Assembly: GCA_016844605.1 (NCBI GenBank)
Contig: JAENJD010000002.1
Location: forward strand, 1-46,810
DNA: 46,810 nt
Source of the DNA: Steroidobacteraceae bacterium
GTDB taxonomy: Bacteria; Pseudomonadota; Gammaproteobacteria; Steroidobacterales; Steroidobacteraceae
Direction: 5' to 3'
Shown: in pieces, positions 8,332 through 17,038 of the stretch
Numbering within the stretch: position 1 is the stretch's first letter
Layout: the number at the start of each line of letters is the position of its first letter
Translations under genes and position numbers: made by a program
Notes under the pieces: generated by a model
Database searches by the model: none
What the model was told of the DNA's origin: nothing
Seen by the model: the letters and a program-made list of their open reading frames with translations, nothing else

Positions 8332-9102
8332 ATGCGATCCCTGCTGATCCTCGCGCTCCTGGTCGCGACCGCGTATCTAAGTCTCTGCGCTTGGCTTTAC
8401 GTCACGCAGCGTTCACAGATCTACTTCGCGATCCAGGAGGCGAATCCGCCTGGAGCGCAGTCGATCCGACTGGCAAGCGGCGATTCGATACTGAAAATCT
8501 GGGTGGTCGAACGGCCGGGTCCACGCGTGCTGGTCTATTTCGGCGGCAATGCCGAAGACGTTTCCGCAAACCTGCCGACATTCGCCTCGGCGATACCCGA
8601 TCACTCCCTGTACCTTGTCAATTACCGCGGCTATGGCGGCAGCACAGGCACGCCGTCCGAATCCGCGCTGGTCGCCGATGCCTTTGCGGTCTACGATCAC
8701 TTGCACGCACGCTATCCGGATATTTCGGTCATGGGCCGCAGTCTCGGCACAGGTGTCGCTGTGCAGCTCGCAGCGGCCCGCGAAGTGCGCCGCCTCGTGC
8801 TGGTGACGCCATACGACAGTCTTGCCAATGTAGCAGGCGCCCACTTTCCGATGTTTCCGGTCGCATTCCTGATGCGCGACCGCTACGACTCCGCAAGTCA
8901 TGCGCGTGCCGTAGGCGCACCGGTGCTGGCCGTTATCGCCAGCGACGACGAAATCATCCCGCGCGCGAATTCGGAGGCGCTCGTGAATTCATTTCCTCAA
9001 TCGCAGGTTCGCGTGACATTGCTGGAAGGCGCCACGCACAATTCAATCGACCTGTACCCCGCCTACCTGCGCGATGTCGGGGACTTTCTGACCGCGGACT
9101 GA
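8332..9102 (+). CDS. Alpha/beta hydrolase, membrane-anchored
   Basis: A serine hydrolase of 256 residues with one N-terminal membrane segment (LLILALLVATAYLSLCAWLYV). The oxyanion-hole strand is followed by FGGNAEDV, then NYRGYGGSTG, the nucleophile elbow GRSLGTG (Ser137), an aspartate in IASDDEIIP, and the histidine in GATHNSID. This matches the BEM46/YfhR-like alpha/beta hydrolases, whose substrates are poorly known. It follows the RidA-like gene by 12 bases and precedes the TatT-like lipoprotein by 49, so it may be read with the TRAP genes. The catalytic domain probably faces the periplasm, but orientation is not certain. Confidence 0.85.
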   Translation: MRSLLILALLVATAYLSLCAWLYVTQRSQIYFAIQEANPPGAQSIRLASGDSILKIWVVERPGPRVLVYFGGNAEDVSANLPTFASAIPDHSLYLVNYRGYGGSTGTPSESALVADAFAVYDHLHARYPDISVMGRSLGTGVAVQLAAAREVRRLVLVTPYDSLANVAGAHFPMFPVAFLMRDRYDSASHARAVGAPVLAVIASDDEIIPRANSEALVNSFPQSQVRVTLLEGATHNSIDLYPAYLRDVGDFLTAD

Positions 9103-9151
9103 GTCATAGATGTGCGGGGGGGCCTGTCGTGCGATCATACGGGGAGTGCCG

Positions 9152-10123
9152 ATGATCATGCATTTGCTTTCCAGGAAATGGGCCGGTCTCGCCATGTTGG
9201 CAATCGCCATCCTGGCATCCGGCTGCTCGGTGCAGCGCTTCGCCGCCAACAAGATCGGGGACACGCTCGCTGCGTCAGGCACGACGTATTCCAGCGACGA
9301 TGATCCGGAGCTGATCGGTGCGGCGCTGCCATTCAGCCTGAAGCTGATGGAAAGCGTGCTGGCGTCTACGCCCGAGCACCGCGGGTTGCTCGCGGCGACT
9401 TCCGCAGGTTTCACGCAATACGCTTACGCTTTCGTGCAGCAGGAGGCCGATGCCATTGCGCTCGATGACACGGATCGGGCCTGGGTTGCGTGGAATCGTG
9501 CACGGCGGATGTATTTGCGCGCGCGCGACTACGGCCTGCGCGGTCTCGACGTGGCAGTGCCGGGATTCAGCGCGACGCTTCGAACGACCGCGGCTGCTGC
9601 CGTTGTGCAGGCCGGCGCCACCGAGGTTGATCTGCTTTACTGGACCGCCGCGTCCTGGGCCGCAGCAATCGCACTCGGCAAGGACGATCCGTCGCTGGTC
9701 GCCGACCTGCCGCTGGTTTCGGCCTTGATCGACCGCGCTCTCGCCGTGGACGCCGATTGGGACCGCGGCGCCATTCATTCCTTCCTCGTGACTTACGAGA
9801 TGGCGCGGCCTGATGCCATTGGCAGCTTCGATGATCGGGTCGGCATTGCGCGGACACATTTTGATCGCGCCGTCGCATTGTCGCAGGGCGAGGCCGCGGG
9901 ACCCTATGTCTCCTGGGCCGAGTCCGTCTGCCTGCCGAAGGAGGATCGCGCCTGTTTCGAGGAGATGCTCCAGGCGGCGATGAAGATCAATCCCGATGAA
10001 CATCCCGCAACGCGAGTGGCCAACACAATATTCCAGCGCCGCGCTGTGTGGCTCCTGGCCAATGTGGAGCGCTGGATCCTTCCGCCGCTCGACGATGCCG
10101 AAGGTCAAGAGGAACGACCATGA
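9152..10123 (+). CDS. TRAP transporter TatT component family lipoprotein
   Basis: A lipoprotein of 323 residues. The signal ends in a lipobox (LAILASGC). The rest is helical with repeated alanine-rich hairpins, matching the TatT (TRAP-associated TPR lipoprotein, TP0956-like) family. TatT trimers are thought to hold DctP-type binding proteins and pass ligand to them from the outer membrane side. I chose ATG 9152 because GGGGAG is five bases upstream; an upstream ATG at 9110 would place polar residues before the signal. The stop overlaps the dctP start as ATGA. Gene order TatT-DctP-DctQM supports the assignment. Confidence 0.85.
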   Translation: MIMHLLSRKWAGLAMLAIAILASGCSVQRFAANKIGDTLAASGTTYSSDDDPELIGAALPFSLKLMESVLASTPEHRGLLAATSAGFTQYAYAFVQQEADAIALDDTDRAWVAWNRARRMYLRARDYGLRGLDVAVPGFSATLRTTAAAAVVQAGATEVDLLYWTAASWAAAIALGKDDPSLVADLPLVSALIDRALAVDADWDRGAIHSFLVTYEMARPDAIGSFDDRVGIARTHFDRAVALSQGEAAGPYVSWAESVCLPKEDRACFEEMLQAAMKINPDEHPATRVANTIFQRRAVWLLANVERWILPPLDDAEGQEERP

Positions 10124-11133
10124 TCAATTGCCTGCGTTTTTCCTTGCGCCTCGCAGCGCTGACGCTGGCTGCCACGACCTGCAGCCTTGCAGCGGCCGCA
10201 GGCACCGAACTTCGCATCGCGACCGTCGCGCCGGCCGGTTCTTCCTTCCATAAGCGCCTGCAGACGCTCGGTAACGAATGGTCCCGTGGCGCCGGCGGCG
10301 TTTCGATGAACATCTATGCGGGCACACAGGGCGGTGAGTTGCAGATTGTCCGGCGCATGCGTGTCGGGCAGATTCAGGGCGCGATGCTGACCGCGGTTGG
10401 CCTCGCCCAGATTGAACGCTCGGTAACCGCGCTCCAGTACATGCCGATGATGTTCCATGACTGGGACGACGTGGACGCGGTGCGTGAGAAGCTGCGTCCT
10501 GATCTCGAGCGCCGCCTGAGCGACGCGGGCTATGTCGTGATGTTCTGGGCGGACGCCGGCTGGGTGCGTTATTTCTCCAACAAGCCGATACAACGGCTGC
10601 AGGACCTGAAGTCGCTGCGCGTTTACGCGAGCTCCGGCGATCCGGAAAGTGTCGAGCTGATGAAGGCCTACTACACGCCCGTCGTCCTGGAGCCGGAACA
10701 GATACTGCTCGGACTTCGCAATGGCATGATCGATGCGCTGCCGGTGCCGGCATTTCTGGCCAACTTCAGCCAGGTTCCGGCCTATGCGCCGTACATGCTC
10801 GACCTGCGCTGGGCGCCGATCACCGGTGCGCTGGTCCTCACCAAGCGTGCCTGGGACAAGTTAGATCCGGCGGCACAGGCGTGGCTGCGCGAGACTTCCG
10901 AACGCGCCGGCCATGAAATGCGCCGCGCCAGTCGCGCCGAGGATGAACAGGCGGTACAGGCGATGAAGGACAAGATGGGCCTCAAGGTCGTGCCAATGAC
11001 GGCAGAGGCCGAGCGCGAATGGCGAGCCGAGGTCGCACGCATCTATCCGCGCATCCGCGGCACGCTCGTTCCCGCGCCGATGTTCGATGCGACCGTCGAG
11101 ACGCTCAAGGCCAGGCACGCAGCCGGATCGTGA
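10120..11133 (+). CDS. TRAP transporter substrate-binding protein DctP
   Basis: A periplasmic solute receptor of 337 residues with a signal peptide (LRLAALTLAATTCSLAAAA). Family features are the opening LRIATVAPAGSSFHKRL, an alternating strand-helix pattern, and LQDLKSLRVYASSGDPE, which carries the conserved arginine that usually salt-bridges an organic-acid carboxylate. The ligand cannot be named from this. Start ATG 10120 lies in an ATGA overlap with the TatT gene and has AAGAGGA upstream. The last codon overlaps a GTG start for the permease as GTGA. The protein should deliver ligand to the fused DctQM permease. Confidence 0.9.
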   Translation: MINCLRFSLRLAALTLAATTCSLAAAAGTELRIATVAPAGSSFHKRLQTLGNEWSRGAGGVSMNIYAGTQGGELQIVRRMRVGQIQGAMLTAVGLAQIERSVTALQYMPMMFHDWDDVDAVREKLRPDLERRLSDAGYVVMFWADAGWVRYFSNKPIQRLQDLKSLRVYASSGDPESVELMKAYYTPVVLEPEQILLGLRNGMIDALPVPAFLANFSQVPAYAPYMLDLRWAPITGALVLTKRAWDKLDPAAQAWLRETSERAGHEMRRASRAEDEQAVQAMKDKMGLKVVPMTAEAEREWRAEVARIYPRIRGTLVPAPMFDATVETLKARHAAGS

Positions 11134-12905
11134 TTGCACTCGTCCATCGGGTCGAAAATCTGCTGCTCGCGGCAACTCTTGCCGTTCTAGTGCTGCTGGG
11201 CGTGGCAAGTGCCAGCAGGACATTTTCCAATACCGACGAGCTGATCCGTCACCTGACGCTCCTGGTCGGCATGCTGGGCGGCATGGCGGCCGCGCGCGAG
11301 GGCCGGCTGCTGTCGATGGGCACGATCGCGCATGCGATGCCGCAGCGATGGAGACCCGGTATTGAAGCCTTCACAGGCCTGGTAGGCACGACGGTGACCG
11401 CCATCCTGACGCTTGCGGCCTGGCAATTCGTGTCGGGGGAGGCCGGGTCGTCGAGCTCGCTCGCATTCGGTGTGCCGCGCATCGTGTTGCAGGCGGTGAT
11501 GCCGATTGGATTTGCCTTCATCACGTTGCGTCTGGCCCGTCACGCGGGCAGCAGCAATGCCGTGCGCGCAGCTGTACTCGTTGTGGCCGTGGCCCTGACG
11601 ATCATCGTGTCGCAACTCGACGGCGGTATCGGGCCCCTACGCACCCCACTGCTGGTTGCGCTCGCTGTTGCCATCCTGTTCGGTGCTCCGCTCTTTGTCG
11701 GTCTCGCCGGCATTGCGCTGATCTTTTTCATCAGCGTGGGTGATCCGATCGCATCGGTGCCACTCGATCACTACGACCAGGTCACCAATCCGCTGCTCGC
11801 GACGCTGCCGCTATTCACGCTGGCCGGCTACATCGTGACTTCAACCGGCGCGGCAAAGCGCCTGGTGCGCCTGCTACAGGCCTGGACCGGGCATCTGCGC
11901 GGCGGTCCGGCAGTTGTCACGGTATTTGCCTGCGCATTCTTCACGGCTTTCACGGGCGGTTCCGGCATCACGATACTGGCGCTCGGCGGCCTGTTGATGC
12001 CGATACTGATGTCGTCGCGCTACGATGAGCGCAATGCGCTCGGGCTGGTGACCGGCGCAGGATCGCTCGGCGTGCTGTTCGCACCCTGCCTGCCGCTGAT
12101 TCTCTATTCAATCGTCGCCCAGGTTTCCATCGAGGAGATGTTCCTGGGCGGGGCAATACCGGGACTGCTGATGGTCATTCTGGCCTGCGCCTGGGGTATC
12201 GCAATGTCGCCCCGCGTGAAAGTGCGTCCGCGATTCAGCCGGCGGCGTGTCATCGTCACGACCTGGCGCGCGAAGTGGGACCTGCTGCTGCCGGTCGTGC
12301 CGCTGGTGCTGATCTTCGGCGGTTTCGTGCTGCCGGTGCCCGCTGCCGCGATAACGGCTGCCTACGCGATCCTGGTCGCCGCCTTCATCAATCGCGACCT
12401 GCCACGCGGCGAAAAGCTTGTCGCGGTCATGTGCGAGTGCGGACTGCTCGTCGGCGGTGTGCTGCTGATCCTCGGCACGGCGATGGGCCTGACCAACTTG
12501 TTGATCACCGAACATGTGCCGGACCGGCTGACCGTCTGGGTCGGCCAGGCCATCGAGTCACCCTGGCTATTCCTGGTGATGCTGAACCTGATCATGATCG
12601 TGCTCGGCTGCCTGATCGAGATTTTCTCGGCGATCATCGTGGTTGCGCCGCTCATTGTGCCGGTGGCGGCCGCATTCGGCGTCGATCCCGTGCACCTCGG
12701 CGTCATCATGCTTGCGAGTCTGGAGCTCGGCTACCTGATGCCACCCATCGGGCTCAACCTCCTGATGTCGGCAACACGCTTCCGGCGCCCGATGCTCGAG
12801 GTTGCCTGGGCGACGCTGCCGATGATGCTGGTGCTCGCGATCGGCGTGGCGCTCATCACCGCCTTCCCGCAGCTGACGCTGGCGCTGCCACGATGGGTCC
12901 TGTAG
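11130..12905 (+). CDS. Fused TRAP permease DctQM
   Basis: A membrane protein of 591 residues. Residues 1 to about 165 are the small DctQ subunit, with four membrane helices and the usual polar loop (NTDELIRHLTLLVGMLGG); the rest is the large DctM subunit (FVGLAGIALIFFISVG, FTLAGYIVTSTGAAKRL, FTAFTGGSGITILALGG, LGYLMPPIGLNLL). It uses the sodium or proton gradient to import the ligand that DctP delivers. The start is most likely the GTG at 11130, which overlaps the dctP stop by four bases; a longer frame runs inside dctP. Such DctQ-DctM fusions are known. The gene converges on the exported protein gene with no clear terminator between. Confidence 0.9.
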   Translation: MIALVHRVENLLLAATLAVLVLLGVASASRTFSNTDELIRHLTLLVGMLGGMAAAREGRLLSMGTIAHAMPQRWRPGIEAFTGLVGTTVTAILTLAAWQFVSGEAGSSSSLAFGVPRIVLQAVMPIGFAFITLRLARHAGSSNAVRAAVLVVAVALTIIVSQLDGGIGPLRTPLLVALAVAILFGAPLFVGLAGIALIFFISVGDPIASVPLDHYDQVTNPLLATLPLFTLAGYIVTSTGAAKRLVRLLQAWTGHLRGGPAVVTVFACAFFTAFTGGSGITILALGGLLMPILMSSRYDERNALGLVTGAGSLGVLFAPCLPLILYSIVAQVSIEEMFLGGAIPGLLMVILACAWGIAMSPRVKVRPRFSRRRVIVTTWRAKWDLLLPVVPLVLIFGGFVLPVPAAAITAAYAILVAAFINRDLPRGEKLVAVMCECGLLVGGVLLILGTAMGLTNLLITEHVPDRLTVWVGQAIESPWLFLVMLNLIMIVLGCLIEIFSAIIVVAPLIVPVAAAFGVDPVHLGVIMLASLELGYLMPPIGLNLLMSATRFRRPMLEVAWATLPMMLVLAIGVALITAFPQLTLALPRWVL

Positions 12906-12938
12906 CCAGCGGTCCGCAGCGAGGCGTGATCGGCTTTT

Positions 12939-13526
12939 CTATCGCTGGTCCAGGCCAGTGTCCCTGTGCACCGCAGCCTTCAGCATCGTGAAGGCCTTCT
13001 CGACGACGGCGTCCTGGCCTTCGTTGGTCAGGATCGTGAACGTCACGGTCAGGTCGCCGACCTCCAGCGCACCCTGGTTCATGTACCTGAACTCCTCCGG
13101 TTGCGGTGCGTGGTCCGCCGCGACGAAATAAAAGCCGACACCGCTTGTACCCTGCAGACGGCGGATTTCCAGGGTTCCCTCGACCGGCTTTTCGCCGCGA
13201 GGCAGGTCGCGAATTCGCTCCGCCTCGCCCCGCACCGTCTCGCGCAGCGTTTCCGGGTCGGGGACGGCTTCATCCGGTGCATTCGGCCAGTCCGGAGTGA
13301 TGTAGATCTCGAAGGCCGCACCTTCCCGAGGCCGAAACTGGATGGTTGGGGGCCCGCCATCGACTGGCTGGTCGACGGTCTCGTCCCAGGCCGGCGGTAC
13401 CACGAGTTCGAGGCTGTCCAGGTTCGGCAACTCGTAGCGTCGAGCCGCGGTTTCCTGGGTCTGGCCAGGCGATTGCGCGGCCAGCAGGACCACGATCGGC
13501 GCGATGGCGCTCACCAGGGGGTTCAT
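12939..13526 (-). CDS. Hypothetical exported protein
   Basis: A protein of 195 residues with a signal-like start (MNPLVSAIAPIVVLLAAQ) and an acidic, mixed alpha/beta body (LDSLELVVPPAWDETVDQP, FEIYITPDWPN, FYFVAADHAPQPEEF, FTILTNEGQDAVVEKAFTMLKAA). The body resembles secreted proteins of the PsbP/MOG1-like shape, where a fitness or stress role is usual, but I cannot assign a family. I chose ATG 13526 because GGAG lies upstream and the signal then begins properly. It lies just after the terminator of the exbD gene and is therefore probably transcribed separately. Confidence 0.7.
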   Translation of the reverse strand: MNPLVSAIAPIVVLLAAQSPGQTQETAARRYELPNLDSLELVVPPAWDETVDQPVDGGPPTIQFRPREGAAFEIYITPDWPNAPDEAVPDPETLRETVRGEAERIRDLPRGEKPVEGTLEIRRLQGTSGVGFYFVAADHAPQPEEFRYMNQGALEVGDLTVTFTILTNEGQDAVVEKAFTMLKAAVHRDTGLDQR

Positions 13527-13545
13527 GGACTGGATCTCCAGGAGC

Positions 13546-13569
13546 AAAAAGGGCCGGCAATGCCGGCCC
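13546..13569 (-). terminator. Rho-independent terminator of the exbD gene
   Basis: On the minus strand GGGCCGGC-ATT-GCCGGCCC forms a perfect eight-base GC stem with a three-base loop, followed at once by TTTTTG. It lies about 50 bases after the exbD stop and directly before the next minus-strand gene. It therefore separates transcription of the two genes. Confidence 0.82.
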
Positions 13570-13617
13570 CCTGTTCGGTATCACCCTGCCGGCCCGTGGC
13601 CGGACCCGGTCAGGATG

Positions 13618-14031
13618 CTAGCAACCTGATTCGCCGGAAACGAATCCAACCTTTTGCAGTCCGCCCCGTTGCAAGGTGAACAGGACATTGGCCACGTAAA
13701 CGTACTGGGTCCGCTTGTCCGCATCCACATGGATTTCCGGTTGTGGATCGTTGGCATTCTCGACCGCAACGTATTCCTGGAATGTGGCGTGATCGATTGG
13801 CGTGCAGTTCCAGAGGATCGTGCCGTCGAATTCGACATAGATCCTCATGACCACAGGTTCTATTGACGGCGGGTTCGGATTGTCCCGCGGCAGATCGATC
13901 TTGACTGCATGTGTCATCACCGGGATCGTGATGATGAATATGATGAGCAGCACGAGCATGATGTCCACGAGCGGAATGACATTCGGCTCGACCATCGGAT
14001 CTGCGCTGTCGCCCTTGACCGAAACTGCCAT
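13618..14031 (-). CDS. exbD: ExbD/TolR family biopolymer transport protein, orphan
   Basis: A protein of 137 residues: short cytoplasmic start, one membrane segment with the conserved proton-conducting aspartate (IPLVDIMLVLLIIFIITIPV), and a periplasmic domain ending in LQRGGLQKVGFVSGESG. GGGGGAA precedes the ATG. ExbD works with ExbB and TonB to energise outer membrane receptors. No exbB, tonB or receptor gene is within this window, and the terminator after the gene shows it ends a transcript. It is divergent from the EF-G-like gene. Whether it serves a Ton, Tol or other motor cannot be told. Confidence 0.9.
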   Translation of the reverse strand: MAVSVKGDSADPMVEPNVIPLVDIMLVLLIIFIITIPVMTHAVKIDLPRDNPNPPSIEPVVMRIYVEFDGTILWNCTPIDHATFQEYVAVENANDPQPEIHVDADKRTQYVYVANVLFTLQRGGLQKVGFVSGESGC

Positions 14032-14124
14032 GAAATTCCCCCGCCGGGCCTTTACCGTTGTCTAATGCCCTGTTGAGTCCGAGTTTGCCCTTCATCCCGG
14101 CAGGGCGCAAGTCGCGGGCATCGG

Positions 14125-14133
14125 TGCTATCCT
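14125..14133 (+). promoter_or_regulatory. Possible extended -10 promoter for the EF-G-like gene
   Basis: TGCTATCCT has the TGn extension plus four of six -10 matches, in the 144-base divergent gap. It lies about 43 bases before the ATG at 14176. No good -35 element is seen at the usual distance. Confidence 0.3.
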
Positions 14134-14175
14134 TTTCGAAAAATGCGCCCGGAGCGCGTATCTGCGGGGGAATAG

Positions 14176-16224
14176 ATGACCAGTGCGACCGACGACATTC
14201 GTAATATTGCCCTGGTGGGTCACGCCGGGGCGGGCAAGACCCTGCTGGCGGAGGCGCTCCTGTTCGGCGCAGGCAGCATCCGCGCCAAGGGCAGTCTGGT
14301 CCGCGGAACAACGGTTTGCGACCATGACCCGCAGGCTCGCCGCCTGCAGCATTCCATCGATGCGACGATCTGCTGGCTGGAAACCGGTGGGTCCCACGTC
14401 AATCTGATCGACACCCCCGGTTACCCTGATTTCATCGGCCGCACCCTGCCGGTACTGGAAGCGGTCGAGACCGCCGCCGTCGTCGTGAGCGCCGTCAATG
14501 GCGTCGAGGCGATGAGCCAGCGGATGATGGATGTCACGCGCGAGCGCGGTCTTTGCCGGATCATCATCGTCAACAAGATCGACGCGCGCGAGGCGAATAC
14601 CGAGGCCACGCTCGGGGAGATCCGCGACCAGTTCGGCAGGGAATGCCTGCCGGTCAACCTGCCTGCAGGCAAGGGCAGCAAGGTCATCGACTGTTTTTTC
14701 CATAACGACGGCGAGGCCACCGATTTCTCGTCGGCGCGTGCTGCCCACACCGAGATCATCGACCAGGTCGTCGAGGTGGATGACGATCTGATGGCCCTGT
14801 ACCTCGAACAGGGCGAGGAATTGCGGCCGGAGCAGCTCCACGACCCCTTTGAAAAGGCGTTGCGTGAGGGTCACCTGATCCCCGTGTGCTTCGTTTCGGC
14901 GGAGACCGGCGCCGGCATCCCGGAACTGCTCGAGGTCCTCGCGCGCCTGATGCCGAATCCGGCGGAGGGGAATCCGCCGCCATTCATGAAGGGCGAGGGC
15001 GACAGCGCCGAACGCGTGCAGGTCGCGCCGGATGCGGCGCGCCATGCGATCGCGCATGTATTCAAGATCATCATGGATCCGTTTATCGGCAAGCTGGGCC
15101 TGTTCCGGGTCCACCAGGGAACCATCAGGAGCGGCGCGCAGCTCCTTGTCGGTGACGCGAGGAAGCCCGTCAAGATCGCGCACCTGTTCCGGATGCAGGG
15201 CAAGGAACACGGCGACATGCAGTTTGCGGTACCGGGCGACATCTGCGCCGTGGCCAAGCTCGACGAACTGCATTTCGACGCCGTGCTGCACGACTCCCAT
15301 GATGAGGACCACTTCCACCTGAAGCCGATCGCCTATCCGCCGGCGATGCTGGGTCTCGCGATCGAGCCGGAACGGCGCGGCGACGAGCACAAGCTGGCCG
15401 AGGCGCTGCACAAGCTGACGATCGAGGATCCCTGCGTGCGCGTCGAGCATGCGAGCGGACTGAATGAAACCGTACTCTACGGCATGGGCGCCCTGCATCT
15501 GCGCGTGATGAATGAACGCATGACCGAGCGCTACGGTGTCGCGATCAAGACCCGCCCGCCCAGCATTCCGTATCGCGAGACCATTACGCGGCCGGCCGAG
15601 GGGCATCATCGCCACAAGAAGCAGACCGGCGGTGCCGGGCAATTCGGCGAGGTTTACCTGAGGATCGAGCCGCTGGCGCGCGGCACCGGATTCGAATTCG
15701 TCGATGACGTGGTCGGCGGCACGATTCCGAACCAGTTCATACCGGCCGTCGAGAAGGGCATCCGTCATGCACTGATCGAGGGCGCGGTCGCGGGCTTTCC
15801 GATGCAGGACATCCGCGTGTCCGTCTATGACGGCAAGTATCATACGGTGGACTCGAAGGAAGTCGCGTTCGTCTCCGCGGGCCGCAAGGCCTTCCTGGAC
15901 GCCGTCAGCAAGGCCGGACCGACGGTGCTGGAACCCATCGTGCACGTGGAGATCAACGCACCGGGCACGGTGATGGGCGACATCACTGCCGATCTCGCGA
16001 CACGGCGGGCGCGTATCGACGGCAATGAGGCGCGCGCGCGCGGTCGCATCGTGGTATCAGCATACGTGCCGCTGGCGGAAGTCACCGATTACCAGACCCG
16101 GCTCAAGGCGCTGACCGGCGGCGAGGGCAGCTTCACGCTGGCACTCAGCCATTACGACCCGGTGCCGCCGCGCAAACAGCAGGAACTGGCCTCAGCCTGG
16201 AAACCCGCTGCCGGAGAGGAATAA
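14176..16224 (+). CDS. Elongation factor G-like protein (EF-G type II)
   Basis: A translational GTPase of 682 residues. The G1 loop is GHAGAGKT, G3 is DTPGYPDF and G4 is NKID; domains II to V follow, with the domain IV segment around KQTGGAGQFGEVYLRIEP and the EF-G C-terminal domain around residues 600-670. Two features separate it from the housekeeping FusA: the RGIT switch I motif is replaced (ARRLQHSID), and the catalytic histidine after DTPG is a tyrosine. Both are typical of the second EF-G class, whose role in the cell is less clear than translocation. The ATG has GGGGGAA upstream. The NYN-LOTUS gene follows after six bases. Confidence 0.88.
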   Translation: MTSATDDIRNIALVGHAGAGKTLLAEALLFGAGSIRAKGSLVRGTTVCDHDPQARRLQHSIDATICWLETGGSHVNLIDTPGYPDFIGRTLPVLEAVETAAVVVSAVNGVEAMSQRMMDVTRERGLCRIIIVNKIDAREANTEATLGEIRDQFGRECLPVNLPAGKGSKVIDCFFHNDGEATDFSSARAAHTEIIDQVVEVDDDLMALYLEQGEELRPEQLHDPFEKALREGHLIPVCFVSAETGAGIPELLEVLARLMPNPAEGNPPPFMKGEGDSAERVQVAPDAARHAIAHVFKIIMDPFIGKLGLFRVHQGTIRSGAQLLVGDARKPVKIAHLFRMQGKEHGDMQFAVPGDICAVAKLDELHFDAVLHDSHDEDHFHLKPIAYPPAMLGLAIEPERRGDEHKLAEALHKLTIEDPCVRVEHASGLNETVLYGMGALHLRVMNERMTERYGVAIKTRPPSIPYRETITRPAEGHHRHKKQTGGAGQFGEVYLRIEPLARGTGFEFVDDVVGGTIPNQFIPAVEKGIRHALIEGAVAGFPMQDIRVSVYDGKYHTVDSKEVAFVSAGRKAFLDAVSKAGPTVLEPIVHVEINAPGTVMGDITADLATRRARIDGNEARARGRIVVSAYVPLAEVTDYQTRLKALTGGEGSFTLALSHYDPVPPRKQQELASAWKPAAGEE

Positions 16225-16230
16225 GCCGCA

Positions 16231-17037
16231 ATGGAAACCCGATCGGATACCCGCATCATGGCCGTCTTCTGCGACTTCGAGAATGTCGCGCTCGGCGTGC
16301 GCGACGCGAAGATTCCCTCTTTCGACATCCGCAAGATTCTCGAGCGCCTGCTGCTGAAGGGCAAAATCGTCGTCAAGAAAGCCTACTGCAACTGGGAACG
16401 CTATAAAGACTTCAAGGGCGAGATGCACGAAGCCGCCTTCGAGCTGATCGAAATTCCGCATGTGCGGATGTCCGGCAAGAACTCCGCGGACATCCGGATG
16501 GTCGTCGATGCACTCGACCTCTGCTACACGAAATCCCACGTCGACACTTTCGTGGTCATCAGCGGAGATTCAGATTTCTCGCCGCTGGTGAGCAAGCTGC
16601 GCGAAAACGACAAGGTCGTTGTCGGGGTCGGTGTCAAGAATTCGACTTCCGACCTGCTGATCAGCGCTTGCGACGAGTTCATCTACTACGATGACCTGGT
16701 GCGTGGCGAGAATCGCGGGCGCGGTGCGCGGCGCGAGAAGACTGCGAAGACCGCGAGCAAGGCGTCCAGCTCGCCGGATGACCGCCGCCAGGAAGGCATC
16801 GACCTCGCCGTCGAGACAGCCGAGGACCTGTTTGCCGAGCGCGACGCCGAAGACAAGGTCTGGGGTTCAATGGTCAAGCAGGCCATCAAGCGGCGCAAGC
16901 CAGGCTTCAACGAAAGCTATTACGGATTCAAGAACTTCGGGAAGCTCCTCGAAGAGGCACGCGACCGCAAGCTGATCGACCTCGATTTCGACACGAAATC
17001 GGGTGGCTACATCATTACGCGCATCGCAGCGGGCTGA
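16231..17037 (+). CDS. NYN domain and OST-HTH/LOTUS RNA-binding protein (LabA-like)
   Basis: A protein of 268 residues. Residues 10-150 are a NYN (PIN-like) nuclease domain: FCDFENVALG has the first acidic residue, KNSADIRMVVDALDL the second, and VVISGDSDFSPLVSKLRE the third, which together would bind a metal ion. A basic, low-complexity linker follows (about 153-185). The C-terminal part (DKVWGSMVKQAIKRRKPGFNESYYGFKNFGKLLEEA) is a LOTUS-type winged helix that can bind structured or G-rich RNA. The start is ATG 16231, with GAGAGGA upstream, six bases after the EF-G-like gene. The likely activity is RNA cleavage or binding, not shown for this protein. Confidence 0.88.
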   Translation: METRSDTRIMAVFCDFENVALGVRDAKIPSFDIRKILERLLLKGKIVVKKAYCNWERYKDFKGEMHEAAFELIEIPHVRMSGKNSADIRMVVDALDLCYTKSHVDTFVVISGDSDFSPLVSKLRENDKVVVGVGVKNSTSDLLISACDEFIYYDDLVRGENRGRGARREKTAKTASKASSSPDDRRQEGIDLAVETAEDLFAERDAEDKVWGSMVKQAIKRRKPGFNESYYGFKNFGKLLEEARDRKLIDLDFDTKSGGYIITRIAAG

Positions 17038-17038
17038 G

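Noticed and set aside
7680-9155. Plus-strand 491-residue frame over the RidA-like and hydrolase genes
   Set aside because: It is rich in arginine and glycine, overlaps two well-supported genes in another frame and has no motifs.
14092-15945. Long minus-strand open frame opposite the EF-G-like gene
   Set aside because: It mirrors the coding frame of a clear GTPase, has no domain motifs and has the Arg/His/Asp-rich composition of an antisense shadow in GC-rich DNA.
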